DNA from: Zeugodacus cucurbitae
Taxonomy: Eukaryota; Arthropoda; Insecta; Diptera; Tephritidae
Assembly: GCF_028554725.1 (NCBI RefSeq)
Contig: NC_071667.1
Coordinates: 10,895,501-10,959,500 of the forward strand
Direction of reading: 5' to 3'
DNA: 64,000 nt
Part shown: positions 47,783 through 60,612 of the stretch, piece after piece
How the letters are laid out: each line of letters opens with the position of its first letter
Numbering within the stretch: position 1 is the stretch's first letter
Program-made: the position numbers and the translations under genes
Notes under the pieces: model-generated
Database searches by the model: none
What the model was told of the DNA's origin: nothing
The model's input: the letters and a program-made list of their open reading frames with translations, nothing else

Positions 47783-48365
47783 TTGCTGAAGCCACGTTAA
47801 CTTTTAAAACCATCGTCAAATCTTAAGAGGCTTAAATATATAAAAACCTATTGTTACATATAATTCAGCCTCTCCATATGTCATTACCGGTCAAAGTGGG
47901 GATCGTCGAAGTACAAGTTATTGGTTAAGATTTTTAGCCCATAGTTGGAAGGCTTTAGCCCGTAAACTCGAGTTTAAGTTGTTTATTCCTTAATTTAAAT
48001 TAATCACCGTAACTGTTATACGAGCTGAATAACTCTTCTAAATGAAATTTTGATCGTGATCGTGATTTTTCTTACATGAACGAAAGTCGACTACCAATAT
48101 ATAGGAACCTATGGCATTTACAATATAAAATCATCAGCGTTTTGCTATAAATTTAAATTTTTTTCATGAAATTGCTGAAACCACTTTAACTTTTAAAAAA
48201 TCTTAAGAGGCTTAAATTTATAAGAACCTATTGTCACATATAATTCAGCCTCTCAATATGCCATTACAGATCAAAGTGGGGATCGTCAAAGTACAAGTTA
48301 TAGGTTAAGATTTTTAGCCCATAGTTGGAAGGCTGGAGCCCGTAAACTCGAGTTTAAGTTGTTTA
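47783..48365. repeat. Spaced direct duplication, two units of about 200 bp
   Basis: The segment starting TTGCTGAAGCCACGTTAACT at 47783 and ending GAGTTTAAGTTGTTTA near 47986 recurs at 48172-48365 with a modest number of base changes. About 185 bp of unrelated or more diverged sequence lies between. The two units include TCTTAAGAGGCTTAAA and CAAAGTGGGGATCGTC. No open frame is shared. It immediately follows repeat copy 3. Confidence 0.9.
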
Positions 48366-49212
48366 AATGAAATTAGTATATTTTTTAATACTAGAAGAGG
48401 CAGCGCTTTAATACATATATACTTTCCAACTTTTTTCAGTTATTTCTATAACTGAAGATTTAGTTTATGTTCAAACAAATAACAAAATATCTTTCAATGG
48501 CACTTTCTTAATCGCTACTTGCGTCTAATATAAGAACCCAAGTGATGCACATGTCCTGATCCCCTGAAAATTGAAGGAATGGCTCGTTTAGTACATTCAT
48601 CCGAAGTAAATCTTATGTGAAATGTTTCATCATTCAATTTTCAAAATAGTTTAGAGATTGTTATTTGCACAAGAACTATTAACTCTTGCAAAATGTCATA
48701 TAAAAATGTAGACAACCTAAAGAAATCAGTATTAAATCCATTTTATAATGGATGGAAGGGCTTAGTTTTGGCTTCCAGTGAACTGTTTACACAAGTAACT
48801 TTTCAAAAAACCTTGAAACAGTTCATAAAGAATAGCAAACCCTGGACCGAGATTTTATTTTATAACATACATGAATACATTTTTTATGAAGTCCTTATAT
48901 ACCTGATTTGGAAATCTAAGCCAAGTGAGGCAATCAGTTTTAATTAAATTGATTCCTTTCACATATTCACTTTTACTAATATTCTCCATACAATACTCTT
49001 GATTCATATTTTATTTTTGGTTATTTTCAAAAAAAAATAATGTATTTTTTTTTTTCAATACATACATGGAGATAAAAATAACATTGTCTAACGTATCGTG
49101 CATTCCGTAAATTACGGCTATTTATAGGCATTTTATTAGCCTTTTTTTATAAATAACATTTCATACTAAATTCCAAAAATAACCATACGCTTTTCTTCCT
49201 TTCTCTTTGCAG
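48366..49212. other. No gene seen
   Basis: AT-rich. The frame at 48693-48947 (84 codons) has no recognised domain. At the right end, TTCTCTTTGCAG (to 49212) is a good acceptor that could start the exon containing the next gene's first coding part. Confidence 0.45.
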
Positions 49213-49547
49213 CATTTGATATCAATACTTTTACGGTAACGTCCTTTTAAAGACTGATTTTGTAATTTAATGTAAAAGCAAAACAAACAAAAATAAAAAA
49301 CTATATTCAAAACGACAACAACAGCGAAAATGCGCGAGAGCCAATCAATTGAAGGAAATAACCAACTGCAATTATAATTCAATCATGGAATCCTTAGGTG
49401 CTTTGTGTCAGTGAAACTACCAAATGGAGTACAAACCAGCGATCGATTTTATCGTTTTATTTTCAGTTCTATTTTCGTTTCATTTGAGTTCTCCTTCTCA
49501 GTGTGTTTTCTTTTCGTGTGCACTTTTGTTTGATTTTACGCGTGAAA

Positions 49548-50349
49548 ATGTTGTTAGCAATGCGTCGCGAGCGTGAACACCACCACGCCGCAGTCATAGC
49601 AACAGTACCGTCAACCGTCACAGCAGCCACCGCGAACGGCAACGCCGCTACCACAGAGTCAACGCCAGTCAGTGTGTCGGCCACCACGAATGGTCTAGTA
49701 GTGCCCTGTGTTAGTACAGCACTTCAGCTGTCACCTAACTTGAGTGTCGCAGCAAACGCAACGTCTTGCACCTTACAACACCATCATCTGTTGCAGCAAC
49801 AACAACTGCAACAGCAACAGCAAGAACTTCAACAACACGCACAACATTTGCAACAACAACAAGCGGACTCATTAAATACACCCACAACACCATTGCTGAA
49901 CATAGGTCGTAGTCCTTTGCAATTTCCTCCGCCTCCACCGCCACCCGTACAAGTGCAAGCGGGGCCACAATTCGGCTTCTATACACCTAGCACGGGTGCA
50001 GCCACTTACCTGCATCCGCATTATCCACTGTCCTCTGGTGTACCGACGTCAGTTAGCACTTCACTGGTGCCAGTCAACACCGGAAGCGCCTCTTTGGCGA
50101 ATGGTGCGCCGCGTTCCAGCTCAGCCCAGTCGACGGAATTAGACGAATACGTTGACATCTTACAAGTACAGCAACTATTGTTGGACTCATCAGCGTCTGC
50201 TAGTCAGCAGCAAGCTTTGGCCGCAGCTAATGGTGGTAATACGAGTACTAATGGCACAACCTCGACGACGAGCTCACAACAAAGTTTGCCCAAACCACGG
50301 CCGCGCTTGAATCTGCAGAAAGCTTCAGAATACGCTGCTCAAGTGCAAG
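49548..50349 (+). CDS. Unrecognised Q/P-rich protein, first coding exon
   Basis: A clear coding exon of 267 codons plus one base. It starts at ATG 49548 (GTGAAAATG) and ends at donor G|GTGAGT (50350); reading on past the donor quickly becomes non-conserved. The protein starts MLLAMRREREHHHAAV, then has Ala/Thr/Ser-rich low complexity, a glutamine and histidine tract (about residues 77-105), a proline run (127-133), a Ser/Thr-rich middle, a hydrophobic helix-like motif ELDEYVDILQVQQLLLDSS (198-216), and PKPRPRLNLQKASEYAAQVQ (248-267). The last two motifs stand out as likely conserved sites. There is no signal peptide or membrane segment, so a cytoplasmic or nuclear role is likely. I do not recognise the family. 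An acceptor at 49211-49212 suggests the exon starts at 49213 with a 5' untranslated part. Confidence 0.85.
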
Positions 50350-50908
50350 GTGAGTTTAGAAAATGTTTTTCAATTTACATCAGTTATACGATAACTAAGC
50401 AAGTTATATCTTTGCATTGCAAAATAATCGTTCCGTCCCAGCATTCAGTAATCCAAAATTCAGTCCTTTTTTCTGTTTCCAACCATGCCATGCCGTCGGC
50501 TTCACCTTATATCCATACACCGATTTGCCTTCAGTAGTCATTTCTTAAAAAAGGAAACAAAGAGATTACATGATATTACATTTTAAAGTAAGTCTATGAT
50601 ACAGTAGTGAGATTACTGATATTTAATATCGAATTAGAAAGTTACGGAGCCATTACTTATACAAAGCTTATTGGTAAATATTTAGCTATTGACTTGGACT
50701 AGTTGTCTGGTGACTTCGGGTCGAGCGGTGAGATAAGAGGTATCCCAGCTCCAGTTTATAATACCATAGCTCAAATAAAAACTAGTGCATCTTTTATGCT
50801 GCATCTTTTGGTAAACTTCCTCTTTTCTGTCTTCTTTTCGACACTTACCTACAAAGTAGTGATAAAATATTGATTTATAGTAATCAATATGTCATCATTT
50901 CATTTCAG
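50350..50908 (+). other. Intron of the Q/P-rich gene
   Basis: A 559-bp phase-1 intron, GTGAGT to TCATTTCAG. It has no embedded repeat that I can recognise. Confidence 0.8.
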
Positions 50909-51031
50909 CGGAGTCTCCATCATCTCGTCGCATGCTACTCGATTATCCCAGTCCATATTTATACGGAAATCATTATCACTCGTCGCCCAATGAGGACCTC
51001 GTTGCCCTCTGGTTCGGCAGCAATGGAACAG
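50909..51031 (+). CDS. Unrecognised Q/P-rich protein, second coding exon
   Basis: The exon is 123 bp, phase 1 at both ends, after acceptor CATTTCAG and before donor GTGAGT at 51032. Joined to the first exon it adds residues 268-308: A, then ESPSSRRMLLDYPSPYLYG, then NHYHSSPNEDLVALWFGSNG and T. The dense Tyr/Pro/His/Trp content and lack of low complexity suggest a conserved motif rather than linker. Because both introns are phase 1 and the length is a multiple of three, it could be skipped without a frameshift. No later exon was found in the remaining 13 kb, so the gene extends past the window or through a very long intron. Confidence 0.85.
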
Positions 51032-53144
51032 GTGAGTTTGGAAACAAAGATATTCTCTTATATCTTGTGTACATACATATGTACTGTGTTAGATCATTGA
51101 CATTTCTAAGTTTTTAACTCAGATATTGAATGTTATATCAATAATTAATTGTTACAACCGATGAATGTCGTTTCTATCTCATCAGAATAATATTTCTGTA
51201 ACTTCAAACCATTATTTTTAGGCCTTTTTGCTTTTACCACTTATACAGCTTAAGAGAGAGTAATAGTTGAAAACATAATTTAACCTAAACTGGGAAACCA
51301 ATGAAACATATTCAGTCCTCTTCGCTTGCTGCATTTATTCAACAATTTCAACAAGAGAGAATGAGGGCTGAATAAAACCAGCATGAGAAAACAAGAACTG
51401 AATAGAGCGCTGAATGAAAAAACTGCTGAGAAGGCTTTCTATGGAGTTGAAACTATATATCCTTCTATACAGCATACTCTTTCGCTATGTTATATTCTAG
51501 ATATACTAGGTAATTCCGATATAAATCACTTTTGGAAAACTTACTGCATCTCTGATTAATGCAGAGACTCTTCCATTTCTCTGTTATTCAGCTTAAGGGT
51601 CTTAGGGGTAGGATAGCGGAATACAGCTCAGAAAGTGAAAATGACTGACCTGTAATGCAGTTGCTGTAAGAAGCTACTTTATTTTAAGTTTGGTCATACA
51701 TTCGAAGCCAACAACACAACACTTATTATTTCCTTTGCTTATAAAATCCAAACAAATTTCTAAGATATTAGCAAGAGTATCAGTAAAAAATTATAAGTAG
51801 ATACTACTTTTTTTGCAAAACAGCTGTTCGAACACCTCGCCTAGACTCATTCATAATGGAAAGAGACACGCGTCGGCCAATTCCGCAACTGATAGTTAGA
51901 AATGGAAATGCAAGTGTGTGGCATGAGCGCCGTCTAGACGCCAGTCAAGTGAGCGTCCTATTAATGCAGTCGCATGCGCAAGAGTGTGTGTAGGCACCTG
52001 CATGTTGTGGACTCAATTAATATGTGGACTAATAAATAAGTGGATTAATATTTTAGTTAGTGAGTGGGGAAGCCGTGATAAAAATGTCTCCAATTATGAA
52101 ATAAATTTCATAAGCTGGTTCTAGCAAGCCTGTCTACAAACACAGGGCATACAAAGCGCGAGCATTTACTTAGCGCTAGTACAGATGTATTTTTCATGAG
52201 ATTGTGTGAACTTTGTGACGAGTGACTTTGTTAGCACACCACTGATCACAGCGCGCTCTATACTACGTCAACGACAGCCAGATTAAATGCATAAAATGCG
52301 ACGATTAATTAATAATTGCAACAACTCAAGTGTGAACATTTATCATGGCAAGCGCCAAAAACTGAAAGGTAAATTAATAATTGTATCGCGTCAGCCGGCC
52401 GCCAGTGGATAGTGTTCGGGCCGATTTTTGGCACGTTCGCGCATTTTTGTCACCCAAAAATAAGGCGTCAGCGCATTCGGATTTCATAATGTTACTCTGC
52501 CGTTTGGCCATTCTAATGCCATGGTGTATGCCACGCCACGCGTCCACACTACCCAATGTTGCACGGTGCGCATAAATTTCTGCAGTCATGGCGTGTGGCA
52601 ACCTCCGCCACATGCCTGCTCCACTTCCAACATATCGCCGCTAATAAATCGTTCAAAAAGCATTTGAATCCTATCAAATGTACGAACGTCTGACAGCTCG
52701 CGCAAATATCATTCGAGCGGTCACTTTACGCCTTTTAAGTGTATTTTCCAATTCATGAAACCAGCAAAACGAAAATAATAGTTAGCTCGTAAGCGTTGGT
52801 GATGGGCCATAATTCAGCAGCGAGAAAATGGAGCATAAGTGCCAAAATAGTTAATAACTTAATGAAATTCATAATGTCTTATCACTGTAGTCAATGCTGG
52901 AACTTTTCGTGCGACATTACTTTTGTTTCGGGCGTTCAGAAATGTATAAGAGGGAAACTGAATGGTAATTTATATGTAGTAATTTATGTTTGGAAATTAT
53001 ATCAAAAATCTAAACTAAGGGATGTTAAAATTGTCGTGGTCAAATTTTCTTTCAGAGTCCGGAAACCATATCTCGGGCATCCTTATAAATACGCATCGAA
53101 AATGGAGAAGAACCCTACCATACAGTTCTTGAAGAAAATATTGG
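51032..53144. other. Presumed long intron of the Q/P-rich gene, no feature seen
   Basis: No splice-bounded coding exon is visible. The paired frames at 52374-52613 lie in a locally GC-richer segment, and neither strand shows a known domain. Confidence 0.5.
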
Positions 53145-54159
53145 TTGGCAAATATCTCCCTTCCGCCTTTTTGTTCTTTATTCAATGCTTTATAAAAAGT
53201 GTTACAGCGATCGGATTAAATGCAAATATGCGCCTTTCCGTTCGGTCATAAGAGCCCACCTCTTTATTTGTGAAGAACTCGGACAGCCAATTTTCACAAG
53301 CCTATTTTGAGTTCAACTTTACACTACCAAGGGCGTTCGCCATGGACAGGAACAGGTGGTAATCACTTGGCGCTATGGTCGGGCTATAGGGTGGATGCGA
53401 TAAAACCTCTCATCCGAGCTCCCGTAGATTCTGACGAGTCATCAACAAAGTGTGTGGTCTGGCGTTGTCCTGGTGGAACACTACACACTTCTTGTTGGCC
53501 AATTCTGGACGCTTCTGGTGGATCGCCTGCTTCAAGCGGTTCAGTTGTTCGCAGTAAATGGTAGAATTATGCGTCTGGCCATATGGGAGCAGCTCATAGT
53601 GGATGATTCCCTTCCAATCCCACCAAACACACAGCAAAACCTTCCTGGCCGTCAATCACGGCTTGGCCACTGTTTGGGACGATTCACCGACCGTCGACCA
53701 CGACCGTTTTCGCTTGATATTGTCGTATGTGATCCATTTTTCGTCGCCAGTCACCATCCGCTACAAAAATGGGTCGAGTTCGTTCCGTTTCAACAACATA
53801 TCGCAGACGTTGATTCGATCCAGGAGTTTTTTTTTGCGTCAAATCATGCGGCATTATGATGTCGTTTTCACCCACTCTGAATCGACCATTCCTCCGCAGT
53901 TCTAAGTGATAGAGTACCATCCCCCAAAACACCATTAATCTCACGAAACGTTTTTCCAGCGGTTTTTGCCTTTAACGAAGGAAAACTTTAAAATAGCGCG
54001 AATTTCGGCGGTAATGAACTCCATGTTTATACCTTTATAACTGTTGAACGCTATATCCAAACTAATCATGCATAGCGTCGTTTTGGAGGTTATGTCAAGA
54101 CCTTTCAAAGATGTATAGTATTGCCACATACGAACTCTGTAGCGATTTATACATAGCCG
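53145..54159 (-). pseudogene. mariner (D34D) transposon remnant, copy e
   Basis: The same element as at 15019-16016. The minus strand from 53655 reads TARKVLLCVWWDWKGIIHY, then GQTHNSTIYCEQLNRLKQAI, then CVVFHQDNARPHTLLMTRQN, giving the central region and second catalytic aspartate. It shows a deletion in the N-terminal part: after VFWGMVLYHLELRRNGRFRV the sequence passes within a few codons to MPHDLTQK, omitting most of the helix-turn-helix region seen in copy d. The first catalytic block is shifted out of frame. The left boundary is TTGGCAAATATC (53145) and the shared right boundary is TAGCCG (54159). Confidence 0.88.
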
Positions 54160-56769
54160 TCTGGTTTAGAATGAGGTTATGTGAATAAGGGAGGACACAG
54201 TAGACCAAATGCCAAAGACTTTTTTCACCGAGATATTACGATCTAGAGCGCATAAGGGACCAGTTAGCCTTAACGCCCTTATTCCGTTACATACACGCTT
54301 ATGCATACGACTAATTTATCAAATAATAATGCATAAATGGCGAGCTAAGCGATATAATTAAGCTACTCCACAATGAACTTCACCTCATTGACGGTGAACG
54401 CGCAATTGGTGTTGCAACTTGGGTGTTCTGCGCTACTTTTAAGCCGCGCACAGTGGCATCAATAACAATTTAATGGTTAATGGATCGTTGTCGTTTTTTT
54501 GTTTGTTGTTGCTATTGTAGCTGCTTCACACTTGATATTGCTGTCACAGAATTTGCCACGGTCATTGCCAATGCTGGTGAAATGCCGTCGAGGCGTGAGG
54601 CAAAAAAAGAAAATCGCCAAGATTCCAGTGAATGCCACAACAACCTTTTTGCACCTCGAAGAACGGAAATTGTTGACATGTAGACCACCGCGCTGAAATT
54701 TCATTGCTGTTATTTCTCGTTTTTTTTTCTGTTCGGTTTTGTTGCAACCACAGTCGGCGTGCCATCAACACTAATGCTAAGGTTGGTAGTGTTTAATTAA
54801 GCTGATTGCTGGTTATACTACGTACTGACACGGCCTGCCCGGCTGCTTGGTCTGGTAGCCAAGCTGGACAGCAGATTGATCAGCTGTATGCTTAGGTGCG
54901 ATAGCTGGTGGCTGGTGTGGTCTCAGTTGGGTTGGAAAATTGTTGGTTTGCTTGGTGTTTGGCTATTTGTTGTCGCTCTGCTTGATTGGTGGTTCGCTAG
55001 TTCGTAGTTTAATGCCTTACATGTCTGTATTTTGTTTGATTTTGCAAACACTTTTCGCAAATTTATTATTGTATTTTTTGTTGTTGCTGTCATTATTTGT
55101 GGCGTTGATTTTGTTGTTAAGCAATTGAGTGACACTGCTGAAAACTATGTAGTTAAAAAACACAAGCACAATAAATACAACAACATAACTTGCTTTCATA
55201 TTTGTAATTGAACTTTGAGCGAAAAAATCAAGTACGGTAATTACGCGTGCGCTTATGTGATTTAAAAAAGTCCTTAGAAAATCGACTAATTGAGATGTGA
55301 GAATTTCGAAGGTGAAATTCTAAAATTTCAAACGAAACGTGACGGATGGGCTCTCCATATGTGCTTTGAAACAATGTTATCTTATTTTCTGAGACTGGTG
55401 TTATACAAAAGAGGATTTAGAGAACAGAGTCCCTTGTGAAGCTACTATTTTTTGTATTTGAATAGGACATTCCTTACTAGTTATAAATATAATTATTTTG
55501 GGCCAGACTAGTAATCGGTAATACCGCTATTTGGCCTTTAAAACCCCCACATTTTTGTCTTTGTGTTTTCATTTAGATATTTTATTTATTAACTGCAATC
55601 GCCGAAATCAATTTCCTAAAACATGTAGATATATGCAGCCTTGTATCATTTTTTCCACTCACTTCCAATTCACAGTAATTAAAACATACCAATTGATCTC
55701 CCTTCAATTGAGCTGTATTGTTTACTACATTTGTTGCCGAAGTGATTGTCTATTGTCACATTGGCCACTTGCACCCAAAAGCTTACCACCGCCTCCACTT
55801 AAGAGGACCGCCATGAAGCTTGATCGGCTTTCGTATATATACGTTCCCCATAGTGAATTCATTAAGCTGGCATAACGCCTGACAACAACATGATTACTGG
55901 TGATTGTCGTGTATTTTTGTCGACACTGTTGTTGTATTTTATTTAATCCAATCACCATTGGTGTTGATGAAGTGCTAGTCCTACATTCAGATGCGCAGTC
56001 ATAAATGCTTTTAAGCGATACCTCCTAGGTAAACAGTACAGCAATATGTTGTTTGTTAACAGATTTGTGAAAGTTGCATACGTTATAAATAAATGCACAT
56101 GCATGTAGCTGTAGTAACTAATAATAGTTTACTGTGTTTGGCTAAGAGCTATTGTTTTTTGTTTACAAAGGATGTCAAATAAAGCTGTTATGTATGTCGT
56201 TAGAATATAGCATCACTATCAGAAAATAGATATTTGTAAAATGTAATGAAATGTTTAAAAAACGTTTTGAATATTTCATCTATGATACCTAAAAAAATCT
56301 TGGGAACAGGGTTGAATGGTGATAATTGCGACGGCATAGGATCTATGGTCGATTCCAACAAATAAAACAAAACATTATTTTATCTGAAAGCGGATGTTCC
56401 TCAGTACGTAATGTTAAGCTATTAAGTGCTTGTGTGGAATGAAAATACATCTAATACGGTCCTTCAGCAGCTTGGAGACGGTGTAAGCTTCATGATTCCT
56501 AAATGTATGTAAATAGTTTCAGTAATTTCTCATATCTTGCGAAAATTTAAAATAGCTTTAGAGCCCGATTAGATTCAGTTTAGACATAACAATAAATGTG
56601 AACGCCGTTTTCCTACAATTCCATTCTGGTATTACGACTCGGAGGTCACCGAGATTCTCAATATTCCCAATAATTGCCTTTAGCCTTATCATTTGACAGA
56701 GATCGTTGTAAAATATTTGGTATAATAATTGCTCGGCTATAGATTACTGAACTCTGAAAAATACTCGAA
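54160..56769. other. Presumed intron, no feature seen
   Basis: AT-rich with TTGTTG and CAACAA runs that create chance frames on both strands (54480-55200, 55531-55958). No coding exon is supported. Confidence 0.5.
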
Positions 56770-57325
56770 ATAACGGGTGAGTTGTATCAAGCTGTCATGA
56801 CATTTTTGTTCAGTATTGTTTGGAATATCATCATGGAAAGACTTACGCCTAAACAATGTTTACAAATTGTTCAACTTTATTAGGAAAATTCACGTTCTGT
56901 AAACATAATCGGTCTACTGAGCGTACTATTCGCAACACTATCACCTATCTTAAGACCCAGCATTCATTATTGGATAATATTCGACCGAATAGACGTTCAG
57001 CACGGCGATAATAGTCAATGACGTAACAGTCACGTCATGATAACCGACTAATTGATGCCTATAATTAAAGCTCGTGATCTCGGCAACATTTTGTTTCAAT
57101 AAGACGGCTCCACTTCCCACCCATCGCATCAAACAATGGATTTATTGAGAGAACACTTCGATGAACAGATTGTTGGCCCAGTCGATTGGCTACCAATATC
57201 GTGTGATATCACACTTTTAGACTTTTTTCTGAGTGGATATGTAAAGTTTAAAGTCTATGCGAACAATCCCGCTTCGATTCAGGCATTGGAGCAAAATATC
57301 ACGCGTGTCATTCGCTGAAGATTTT
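56770..57325 (+). pseudogene. Tc1/mariner-superfamily (IS630-like) transposase remnant, copy b
   Basis: The plus strand starts MERLTPKQCLQIVQLY at about 56833, hits a stop, then continues with blocks homologous to copies a and c: a TIRNTITYLKTQHS-like segment, a DGSTSHPSHQTMDLLREHF block keeping the second catalytic aspartate, VDWLPISCDITLLDFF and VYANNPASIQALEQNITRVI, ending at a stop near 57318. Part of the middle, between the HTH and the GPYLF region, is deleted. Upstream identity with copy a (GTCAAGCTGTCATG, TTTTTGTTCAGTATTGTTTGG-like) shows the copies share 5' flanking element sequence. Inactive. Confidence 0.82.
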
Positions 57326-59879
57326 CGTGAAAGGGAAGAATTGTTAGAAATAATTAATTACTAATATTCAATTCTGCAAAATATTCCTATTGAGAAACTC
57401 TTTTGGCAAACATTTAAGTCTAAGTTAGGTGTTAGAACTACATAACTATATTTAACCAAGTGATAGTTAATGTAGATTGTGACACTTTTGGAAAATACTT
57501 AGCTTGTATTCCTGCACGAGTATACCGAGTTGTCGATTATAGTAGTCAGCTGTAAAAATCGCTGCGGACAAGTTAAACGAAATTCATTTTCATGTGATTG
57601 TCAGTCGTTTTATGGCAGCTTCTTTGTATGTATATATAAATACGCACATAAACATGCATATACACACAAACTTACAAACAAGCCTTCCATTTGTGGGAAT
57701 TGAAAATTGCACAAATCTTTGCAACCGCTAATTAAATGACATAAATGAAGTCGAATTCGTCGATACGCAAATTCTGCTTCGCAAAAATTAGCCGTTGGCG
57801 CTCTGTGCCAGTTTCCGGCTCATTGGGGTCACACGCTCGACACGCACACACTCACACATATGTGAATATTTTAGCTTATACCGCTCACATTCATCTGGCT
57901 GTTAACAACATTTTGATGACTGGGGTCATTTCCTGACTAATTACTTATTGTACGCGCAATATTCATCGTTGCCCCTGAGTTATGAACATTAAATGCCATA
58001 AGTCGCATATTTATTTTTCTTAGTATACATTCAGATTTTTAAAATGCATTTTTATGAGAATTAAGTTCATTAACGATTTTGTGGTAGTTGAGCTGCTTGC
58101 GTGAGAAAAAGTCGCAAATAACTGTGTGTATATAAAGCAGAAATCGATTGTTGTAAATATGAACGGCATAATAAAAAAATATTTAAGTATAAGTGAGTAT
58201 GCAAATAATGTGTTGCCATATTGATTCTGAAATATGCAAAAATATGACACTTGGGTGCATTTAAAGGCAAGCGTACTGAAAAGGGAATTGAACACGGATT
58301 ACTAAAATCCAAATGCTGGAACCATATTTCCTCTATTAATATAATTTCATCTCGTTTAACTTCATAGAGACACATATATGAACCTACAAAGACTGAGTCA
58401 CTTACTCAAATTAACTGGAAATCCCCCAATAAAACGCGTCCTGAATCACTTCTATTACATTACAATGCAAATAATCGTAACATACATGCATATATAAACT
58501 CTCCAATAACCGTTGACCAACACCATAGCCTATCTGGTGATCGCTCACGTATCGATCGAGCGTCGACCGCCCAGTTTGCAAGGTTGTTTCATCGTTGTCA
58601 AAATAATCGCTAAATAACATCGTCATTGCCAGCCACAGTGATCGCGCCTTGTCGTTACTTCAATCTCAATCGCTAGATCTGGCGGCTAGGCCGTCCAGAC
58701 TAGCTGTGTTCCACTTCAACCAATTCGTCCGTCTATGAATGGTGTATGAAACGTCGCAAAGCCATAAACTATTATCGTAGACGCAAGTCAAGGCACATTG
58801 TTGTTGACGAGCTGCGGCGTTCGGCGAATTTGTCGCGACTGTCCGACCCAATATGCAGTTGTATTGTTTGCTTTCTGCACCGATTTGACTGTATTTTAGT
58901 GGACTTGTTGTTATTAGTCGCAATATTGTTGTTGTTATTGTTTCGGTTCGATATCTATAAGTACCACAACAATGTGTTTTTGTCCAGTTGACAATTGTGG
59001 TTGGCAGCAATGTTTGGCAACACTTTAAGTATTTTTAATGCGTTTGCCATTTGACAGCGAACACAGTTCGCCAACAAGACGACGCCAAGGGCCGAGCAGT
59101 GAAAGGAGCACCGAATCCACCAGCGAATAAGGCCCTGTTGTGTCGTCAATATTTTTTTGTTGTTTTATTGGGTTTTATTCCTTCGATACTTAAATTGTAT
59201 CTATATCTGCATCAGGAGAATGACGTCTGCTGCATGTCGCTGTGTATTATTGGAATATCGCTCTTACACGCATTGTGGCAATTGAAAGGTGATAAACGAA
59301 TTGTTGCATTTTGCCAAAATGACAGCCAAGGGCGACACACGTCGTCGAGAACATCGCACTCACGGAGCTTTCTTTATTTATTTATCAGCGGACAGAACCA
59401 CAGCAACATAGTTTTTTTCTTAAAAGTTGTAATAACATAAAAATATCATATGTTAGAGGTATCTCTGAAGGCAGGAGAGCGGAAGTTAAGGTGTGTCGGC
59501 TTACTTGAACCATGGCTTATTTGGGTTGAGATTTTGGCCTCAGAGTAGTTTTTGGTTAAAGGTTCTTATGACAGTGACAGCTGAGATTATGTCCTCTCAA
59601 GTTTAGGGTTATAACAATGTAAGGAAAATTCGGAGGCATTTACGGGAAAAAGAATTGTCTGTAAAGCGATCATATTGATGAGCTAATCAAAGTTGTTGTT
59701 TTTTGTTATTGTCTTAACTCAGGCGCAGCTTTCACAATTTCTACAAAAGCAGTTTCTATTTTATCAAAATTTACCAAGACCTCATTCGACTATAGTTATT
59801 TATGTCGGCGATTTAATCCAACAAGTTTTTAGGTCGGCTAGCCTTAAGAGCTTTCATAAGCTTTCATCTTTAAGCTTAT
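57326..59879. other. Presumed intron, no feature seen
   Basis: No coding exon is supported. The 129-codon frame at 59051-59440 and the 81-codon frame at 58746-58991 have hydrophobic, repeat-driven composition and no splice boundaries. Confidence 0.45.
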
Positions 59880-60612
59880 ATCGGATGATCCAAGTAGCCT
59901 TAAACAACGTTTACAAATTGATCAACTCTATTACAAAAATTCACGTTATTAAAGGATATGTTTCGCGCGCTTCTCTCAACTTATGGTCAACTTAATCAGC
60001 CTACTGAGCCTACTATTCGCAACACCATCACCCATCTTGAGACTCAACATTCATTATTGGACCACGTCCAGCACGCAGTGCAGAAAATATAGCAGAAATA
60101 GCTGAGAATGAGAATGAAATGAGAGACGATTCAGCGCCGTTCGCAACGACTCGGACTGACGTATGGGATGATAACCGCCTATTTGATGCATGAAATTAAA
60201 GCTCGTGATATCGGCGACAATTAGTTTCAGCAATACGGTACCACTTCCCGCACATCGCATCAATTAATGGATTTATTGAGAGAACACCTCGATGAGCCGG
60301 TCGATTAGCTACCAATATCGTGTGATATCACACCATTAGACTTTTTCGTGTGGGGATATGTAAAGTCTAAAGTTTATACGGAAAATACCGCTTCGATTCA
60401 GGCCTTGGAGCAAAATATCACTCAGGTGATTCGCCAGTTACTAATCGAAATGCTCAAACGAGTCGTCGAAATTTGGACTCAACGTATGGACCATCTGAGA
60501 TTTTGCAGAAATAATCTTTAAAATGCCAAATAATGTTCTTTCGAATGATAATAAACATTCCCCCATTAAATTTGAATTATTTATGTTTTTTTTTTAATAT
60601 GGGGAACCTCGA
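59880..60612 (+). pseudogene. Tc1/mariner-superfamily (IS630-like) transposase remnant, copy c
   Basis: The plus strand gives a decayed N-terminal part (LKQRLQIDQLYYKN region), then after several stops MITAYLMHEIKARDIGDN, FQQYGTTSRTSHQLMDLLRE, ITPLDFFVWGYVKSKVYTE and IQALEQNITQVIRQLLIEML. The second catalytic aspartate, in the FQQDG position, is tyrosine, while the third (in CDITPLDFF) is kept. The 3' part to about 60600 matches the left end of copy a in reverse complement. It lies 2.6 kb from copy b in the same orientation. Confidence 0.82.
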
